Part shown: one piece after another, positions 5,596 to 9,155 of the stretch
Position numbering within the stretch: position 1 is the first letter of the stretch
How the letters are laid out: every line of letters begins with the position of its first letter
From: ZC4RG35 sp040878345
GTDB lineage: Bacteria; Actinomycetota; Acidimicrobiia; Spongiisociales; ZC4RG35
Direction: 5' to 3'
NCBI GenBank assembly: GCA_040878345.1
Contig: JBBDML010000039.1
Location: 1-9,155, forward strand
Length of the DNA: 9,155 nucleotides
The notes under the pieces: model-generated
Databases searched by the model: none
What the model was told of the DNA's origin: nothing
Seen by the model: the letters and a program-made list of their open reading frames with translations, nothing else
Made by a program: the position numbers and the translations under genes

Positions 5596-6528
5596 TCAAC
5601 CAGTGTGGACTATCTCCACGACAGGTTCCATGGCTTCCACTGCCGCCGTCATCTTGGGCCAGACGTCACACCGGATCTCTTCGAGGCCGAGCTCGCCCAA
5701 GGACAGGATGTACTCAGCTATCTCTGCAGACGTGCCCGTCACAGGCTGTTTCACTTGGGGCCCTTCGGTGTTGCCGATCTGGTCTCTGAACGCTTCGGGC
5801 ACGACGGTGTACAGATCAAAGGTCCGGCCGAGCGTGGAGGGGTCTCGTTCCTCCGCCTCACAGGCCCTTTCCAACATGTCGACGATGGGCCTCAGCCGAG
5901 TCCTGACCTGTTCGAGTGTCTCGTCCCAGCCCCACCAGTTCCATGCGTCGCCGTATCTCGCAACCAACTGGAGCATCTTCGGGCCGCCGGCGGCGATGTT
6001 GATCGGTGGACCGTTCTGCCGAGGACCGCGCAACACCAACTCAGCCTGCTTGACCGAGTAGAACTCGCCTTCGAAATCGACCTCTCCGTTCTTGAGGAGG
6101 CCGTGGATGATCTCGATTGCCTCAGCGAACCGCGAGTACCGCTTGTCGGTCGGGAACCCGAAGGCCTCGTAGTCGGAGTCTGCGGTGTTCCCCGCTCCGA
6201 TGCCGAGGACATACCGCCCCCCAGATATCTCATCGATCGTCTCAGCGATCTTCGCCGTCATGGCCGGAGAGCGGTACGGGGAATTGACAACCGACTGGCC
6301 CAGATTGATCCGATTGGTAGTCGCCGCTAACGCGGCAGCGATGGCCACCGATTCCCACACTCCATCCGTGACCTCTTCGCCGCGGTAGAGCAGGGCATCT
6401 TCGAACACGAACATGTCGAACCCAGCCGCCTCCGCCGCGGCTGCCCGCTGCCTGATCGATTCCCAAGAAGGCGCGGGTGTGGCGCCATTCGGACGGCCGT
6501 GGAGCTGATTGATGAGCCCGACTCGCAT
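5596..6528 (-). CDS. LLM-class (luciferase-like) oxidoreductase, probably F420-dependent
   Basis: This 310-residue TIM-barrel oxidoreductase is in the bacterial-luciferase superfamily. Family signatures in order are MRVGLINQLHG at the first strand, the EAAGFDMFVFEDALLY region (33-48), RINLGQSVVNSPYRSPA (73-89), and ISGGRYVLGIGAGN (101-114). Further on come GEFYSVKQAEL (154-164), GPPINIAAGGPKMLQLVARYGD (173-194) and a closing helix. Full length fits the family (about 300-350). Actinobacterial members often use F420, though FMN cannot be excluded from sequence alone. The substrate is unknown. The ATG at 6528 gives a natural N-terminus, although its ribosome site (GGCGG) is modest. It may head a transcript with the Ddn-type gene 89 bases downstream. 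The preceding gap from citrate synthase is 63 bases and holds three short palindromes. Confidence 0.9.
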   Translation of the reverse strand: MRVGLINQLHGRPNGATPAPSWESIRQRAAAAEAAGFDMFVFEDALLYRGEEVTDGVWESVAIAAALAATTNRINLGQSVVNSPYRSPAMTAKIAETIDEISGGRYVLGIGAGNTADSDYEAFGFPTDKRYSRFAEAIEIIHGLLKNGEVDFEGEFYSVKQAELVLRGPRQNGPPINIAAGGPKMLQLVARYGDAWNWWGWDETLEQVRTRLRPIVDMLERACEAEERDPSTLGRTFDLYTVVPEAFRDQIGNTEGPQVKQPVTGTSAEIAEYILSLGELGLEEIRCDVWPKMTAAVEAMEPVVEIVHTG

Positions 6529-6543
6529 CCGCCGACCCTAGAT

Positions 6544-6588
6544 CCCGAGGCTCGGGCACGCCACATGGCGTCGGGACAACCTGCAGGT
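6544..6588 (-). terminator. Cluster of three short palindromes after citrate synthase
   Basis: CCCGAGGCTCGGG (6544-6556), ACGCCACATGGCGT (6558-6571) and ACCTGCAGGT (6579-6588) lie within 45 bases. The first two can form tandem hairpins in the transcript. They fill the gap between the citrate synthase stop and the LLM start, where a terminator would be expected. No T-run follows. Confidence 0.35.
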
Positions 6589-6591
6589 AGG

Positions 6592-7689
6592 TCAGGCCGG
6601 GAGGTGGCGCTCTCCCGGCCCAACGTAGAGCACGTCGGGTCGGATGAGGACATTGGCCTGGGCCTGCTCCAGGCAATGGGCGGTCCAGCCGGCATGACGG
6701 GCCACGGCGAAGGTGGCCGGGAAGAGCTGAGAAGGAAGGCCGACGCCTTGGAGCACGGCGGCGGTGTAGTACTCGACGTTGGTCTTGATGGTGAGATCGG
6801 GTTTGTGCTCGGCCAGGAGGCGCAGGGCGATCTCCTCGACCGCTACCGCCTTGTCGAGCCAGTCGGCGACCCCGGCGAGCCCTTCCGCCACCTTGCGAAG
6901 GGCGGTGGCGCGGGGGTCGTGAGCGCGATAGACCCGATGACCGAAGCCCATCAGCCTCTGGCCCCGCGCCAGGGTCTCCCGGATCCAATCCTCGGCCTGG
7001 TCGACCGTGCCCATCTCATGGAGTTGGTCAACCACCTCCGTGGGAGCGCCGCCATGCCAGGGGCCCTTCAAGGCCCCGATGGCGCCCACCACTGCCGAGG
7101 CGATATCGGAGTGGGTGCTGATGATGACCCGGGCCGCGAATGTGGAAGCGTTGAAGCCATGCTCTGCACCGACGATGAAGTAGGCGTCGAGGGCGCTGGC
7201 AGCCGCCTTGTCGGGCTGCACCCCGCTCAGCTGGTACAGGAACCCGGCCGCCAGGTCCAGGGAAGGGTCCGGGTCGATCGGCTCGCTCCCCTCACGAAGC
7301 CGGGCGAAGGCGGCCAGAGCCGACGGAGCAAGGGCGGTAACGGCACGGGCCTGCTCGACTGTTGGAGGCCAGACGGTACCCATCTCGGCACCCCACACCG
7401 AGATGGCAGTGCGCAGGGCGTCCATGGCCCCGGTACCAGACGGGAGGAGACGCAGCGCCTCCACCACCTTCTCTGACAGCAGGGAGCAAGGCAGACTCGC
7501 CTCCCCCGGCCATTCGCCGGTCCACAACAGCTCCGCCACCTGGGCGTAGGTTCCGCCCTCGACGAGCTCACCGATCGGGTAGCCCCGATAGTGGAGGGTG
7601 CCCCGCTCGCCGTTGACCAGCGCCAGGGAGGTTTCCCCCGCCACGACATCTTTCAACCCAGGGGAGTAGCCACGTTGGTCACCGCTCAT
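6592..7689 (-). CDS. Citrate synthase (type II, Gram-positive/archaeal size)
   Basis: This enzyme condenses acetyl-CoA with oxaloacetate to form citrate, the entry step of the TCA cycle. The 365 residues match the shorter dimeric class. In numbering from the ATG at 7689, the substrate-binding His177 is in GAEHGFNAST, catalytic His212 in KGPWHGGAPTE and His251 in MGFGHRVY. The C-terminal RPDVLYVGP carries the citrate-binding Arg. The position of the catalytic Asp (NVD in most enzymes) reads NVEYY, so Glu306 stands there. I recall NVE variants in related bacteria. A 2-methylcitrate synthase is the main alternative, because motifs alone do not separate the two. A TTG at 7698 is in frame but has a worse ribosome-site spacing. 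The ATG itself lacks a strong site. The gene stands alone, not beside other TCA genes, and the upstream gap is only 113 bases. Confidence 0.9.
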   Translation of the reverse strand: MSGDQRGYSPGLKDVVAGETSLALVNGERGTLHYRGYPIGELVEGGTYAQVAELLWTGEWPGEASLPCSLLSEKVVEALRLLPSGTGAMDALRTAISVWGAEMGTVWPPTVEQARAVTALAPSALAAFARLREGSEPIDPDPSLDLAAGFLYQLSGVQPDKAAASALDAYFIVGAEHGFNASTFAARVIISTHSDIASAVVGAIGALKGPWHGGAPTEVVDQLHEMGTVDQAEDWIRETLARGQRLMGFGHRVYRAHDPRATALRKVAEGLAGVADWLDKAVAVEEIALRLLAEHKPDLTIKTNVEYYTAAVLQGVGLPSQLFPATFAVARHAGWTAHCLEQAQANVLIRPDVLYVGPGERHLPA

Positions 7690-7802
7690 TGCCCACAAAG
7701 CCTAGGGAACCCGAGAGCCGGCGAAACTGCCAAGAAGTAGGCTCACTAGCGGGCGCCGATTCGCCATCCGGTAATCCCCGGCCAAGCAAGGCGTTCAGTT
7801 GT

Positions 7803-8702
7803 TCAGCCGGCCTCGGCGATCACGTCTGCGATGAATTCCTGAGAGTGCTCTATGTCGACGCGGTAGTAGAAGCCCATCGATGCACAGGGCACATCGCCCC
7901 ATGAGGTCACTCCGACGACGACCTCCGTGCCCTCAACATCGCGCAGGATCGGACCTCCGGAATCGCCGTAACACGTTCCCTCGTCGCCTTTCGACTGGTT
8001 CTGGGACACCCGTAGCCAGGCATTCTGCAGGTTTTGGAATGCGGAGTGCGCGATCGCCCGATGGTCGAGATATTCGATGCCCCAGGGGGGCGGCTCGTCA
8101 ACGAAGCTCCCTCCATACCCGACCACGGTGAATCGTTCTCGAGATTCACCGTTTCGAGGGTCAGTCGACCCTCGGAGGTCTTCGAGGTCTCCTAACCCGG
8201 CGTAGGACATCGGGGTGATGATCGACGGTTTGTCCAAGATGATCGCTGCGATGTCGTGGGGATCGGATGATGGGCCCCATCGATAGAGAGGGCTGTTCAC
8301 AACCCGAACGATGTCGAGACACGTATCACATCGTGTCTTGGTGTCCGGTGGGTCGAAATCCGACGGGTCGGCATCGAAGCTGACCCAGATGTCGGCGTCG
8401 TTTCCCTCGCCGAGGACAGGGAGTCCATTCGATTCGATGAGGCCGTCGGCGACGAGACCGTCAGCACAGTGACCTGCGGTCAAGAACACCTGGGGATGGA
8501 TGAGAGTTCCGCTGCAGTAGATGCCCAGGCCAAACTCGGGCACACCGATCACACGCCAGTCGATCATGATGGCGCCGACGGCGGGGTAGGCATCGGTGGT
8601 ATCCGGCTCGCCCCAGGTGATGCCACCCGCAGGCAGCGCAGTGACCATCAGCAGCGTCAACGCACTGATTACACCCCCGAGTCGCTTCGTTCGAATCTTC
8701 AT
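7803..8702 (-). CDS. Secreted chymotrypsin-fold (S1) serine protease
   Basis: This 299-residue exported protease starts with a signal peptide: a basic Lys/Arg start, a hydrophobic core at 9-20, and likely cleavage just before ITWGEPD (28-34). That segment resembles the mature N-terminus of trypsin-like enzymes. The triad is complete: His78 in LTAGHC, Asp150 in DPHDIAAIIL and Ser248 in GDSGGP. Cys63-Cys79 and Cys244-Cys273 match the usual disulfides, and Cys125 and Cys128 (CDTC) may form an extra one. The residue at the trypsin position 189, six before the Ser, is Gly242 instead of Asp. Cleavage after Arg or Lys is therefore unlikely, and a chymotrypsin- or elastase-like preference is more plausible. 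A textbook GGAGGT lies 4 bases before the ATG, which settles the start. The open frame to 8855 is non-coding. It stands alone downstream of the tRNAs. No partner or chaperone is next to it. Confidence 0.9.
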   Translation of the reverse strand: MKIRTKRLGGVISALTLLMVTALPAGGITWGEPDTTDAYPAVGAIMIDWRVIGVPEFGLGIYCSGTLIHPQVFLTAGHCADGLVADGLIESNGLPVLGEGNDADIWVSFDADPSDFDPPDTKTRCDTCLDIVRVVNSPLYRWGPSSDPHDIAAIILDKPSIITPMSYAGLGDLEDLRGSTDPRNGESRERFTVVGYGGSFVDEPPPWGIEYLDHRAIAHSAFQNLQNAWLRVSQNQSKGDEGTCYGDSGGPILRDVEGTEVVVGVTSWGDVPCASMGFYYRVDIEHSQEFIADVIAEAG

Positions 8703-8706
8703 GGTT

Positions 8707-8712
8707 ACCTCC
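8707..8712 (-). promoter_or_regulatory. Ribosome binding site that fixes the protease start
   Basis: On the minus strand this reads GGAGGT, 4 bases before the ATG at 8702. It places the start exactly at a typical signal peptide and rules out the longer open frame upstream. Confidence 0.8.
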
Positions 8713-8729
8713 CAGACTCCCTCTGATCG

Positions 8730-8751
8730 AACACTACGCATCTCGAGTGTT
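8730..8751. repeat. Inverted repeat in the protease leader
   Basis: AACACT (8730-8735) and AGTGTT (8746-8751) are perfect inverted arms with a 10-base spacer, 28 bases before the protease ATG. With a 22-base span it could be an operator for a dimeric regulator or a leader hairpin. The remaining sequence between here and the tRNA (8752-8899) shows no gene, and I found no convincing promoter in it. Confidence 0.35.
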
Positions 8752-8899
8752 GGGCGGAGAGTCGAAAGTCGCCATGTGCTCCACTCTTCGCGGTCGAACT
8801 TCCGACCCCGGTTTGGCCCACACTCGGGTCGACGAGGACGAGGAGCCCGATTCATCCCACTGGCTCTCCCCGGACTGGGTGTTCACCCTGGTAGGGAAT

Positions 8900-8975
8900 T
8901 GGTGGTCAGGGACGGCGTCGATCCGTCGACCTCCGGTTTTTCAGACCGGCGCTCTGCCAACTGAGCTACCTGACC
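8900..8975 (-). tRNA. tRNA-Phe (GAA)
   Basis: The cloverleaf folds completely. The acceptor arms GGTCAGG/CCTGACC pair perfectly, the D stem is GCTC/GAGC, and the anticodon stem CCGGT/ACCGG holds the loop CTGAAAA with anticodon GAA. The variable loop is AGGTC, the T stem is GACGG/CCGTC, and A73 plus an encoded CCA give 76 bases in total. The T loop is ATCGACG: it has A at position 54 and G at 60 where T and a pyrimidine are normal. The gene lies 28 bases downstream of tRNA-Asp and probably shares its transcript. Confidence 0.95.
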
Positions 8976-9003
8976 GGGTTGGCCCTATCCAAGCGGATGG
9001 GGC

Positions 9004-9081
9004 TGGCGGGAACGACGGGATTTGAACCCGCGACCTCCGGCTTGACAGGCCGGCGAACACTCCAGGCTGTTCTACGCTCCC
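9004..9081 (-). tRNA. tRNA-Asp (GTC)
   Basis: The acceptor GGGAGCG pairs with CGTTCCC (one G-T), the D stem is GAAC/GTTC with a 10-base loop, and the anticodon stem CCGGC/GCCGG holds the loop CTGTCAA with anticodon GTC. The T arm is GCGGG-TTCAAAT-CCCGT, with a normal T loop. G73 and the encoded CCA complete 78 bases. G73 is the expected identity base for tRNA-Asp. A tRNA-Asp/tRNA-Phe pair is common in actinobacteria, often with tRNA-Glu further upstream, which would lie right of the window. Confidence 0.95.
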
Positions 9082-9088
9082 GTGACTT

Positions 9089-9127
9089 ACCCGGGAACCC
9101 GGGTGCGACCGACGAAGTATATCGGTC
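9089..9127. other. Spacer upstream of tRNA-Asp with two inverted repeats
   Basis: ACCCGGG (9089-9095) and CCCGGGT (9098-9104) form perfect arms separated by AA. GACCGA (9107-9112) pairs with TCGGTC (9122-9127). On the minus strand these lie just before the mature tRNA-Asp and could be a precursor hairpin used in processing, or the terminator of another gene. I see no clear promoter in the 74 bases to the window end. Confidence 0.3.
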
Positions 9128-9155
9128 GGTCCTCCCTGCTCAAGATGGGTGTGGG

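Noticed and set aside
5413..6330. Long plus-strand open frame (305 codons) antisense to the LLM gene
   Set aside because: It mirrors the LLM oxidoreductase codons, shows no recognisable family, and the minus-strand protein fits its family over its full length. The same applies to plus-strand frames at 2912-3643 and 4286-5113.
8703..8855. N-terminal extension of the serine protease
   Set aside because: It would bury the signal peptide 51 residues inside the protein, and GGAGGT sits exactly before the ATG at 8702.
8900..9081. tRNA genes as an integration site
   Set aside because: No second copy of either tRNA 3' end and no integrase gene is present in the window.

Overview
The window looks like a GC-rich chromosomal segment of an actinobacterium, possibly of the Acidimicrobiia type, although no marker here fixes the genus. 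The evidence is a DUF222/HNH nuclease of the '13E12' type, a Gram-positive-type LexA operator, two oxidoreductases from families that often use F420, strong GGAGG-type ribosome sites and a tRNA-Asp/tRNA-Phe pair with encoded CCA ends. No transposase, phage gene, rRNA or CRISPR array is visible.

Layout: Bases 2-2366 carry plus-strand genes. These are a fungal-type cytosine deaminase whose 5' end lies outside the window, a TolB-like beta-propeller lipoprotein, and a small dienelactone-hydrolase-family gene broken by a frameshift near 2070. A convergent gap (2367-2430) with two hairpins follows. Everything to the right of it is on the minus strand. Read in the direction of transcription, from the right edge, the order is tRNA-Asp, tRNA-Phe, a secreted chymotrypsin-fold serine protease, citrate synthase, an LLM-type (luciferase-like) oxidoreductase, a Ddn-type nitroreductase-family protein, a class I methyltransferase, a DUF222/HNH nuclease and a YgjP-like HExxH metallopeptidase.

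The most interesting part is 2431-4204. A 14-bp perfect palindrome, CGAACATATGTTCG (4160-4173), matches the LexA SOS box of Gram-positives and actinobacteria. It lies just downstream of a TTGACT-17-TAGCTA promoter and 9 bases before the ATG of the HNH gene. The metallopeptidase gene follows 34 bases after the HNH stop with its own strong ribosome site. This predicts a DNA-damage-inducible two-gene operon pairing an HNH nuclease with a zinc peptidase whose fold is related to SprT/Wss1 proteins. The box and promoter are read directly from the sequence. The joint function is inference.

The remaining genes look like ordinary metabolism: nucleobase salvage, entry to the TCA cycle, F420-type redox chemistry and a secreted protease. 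The LLM, Ddn-type and methyltransferase genes are close together on one strand and could be co-transcribed. Nothing in the sequence links them to a named pathway.
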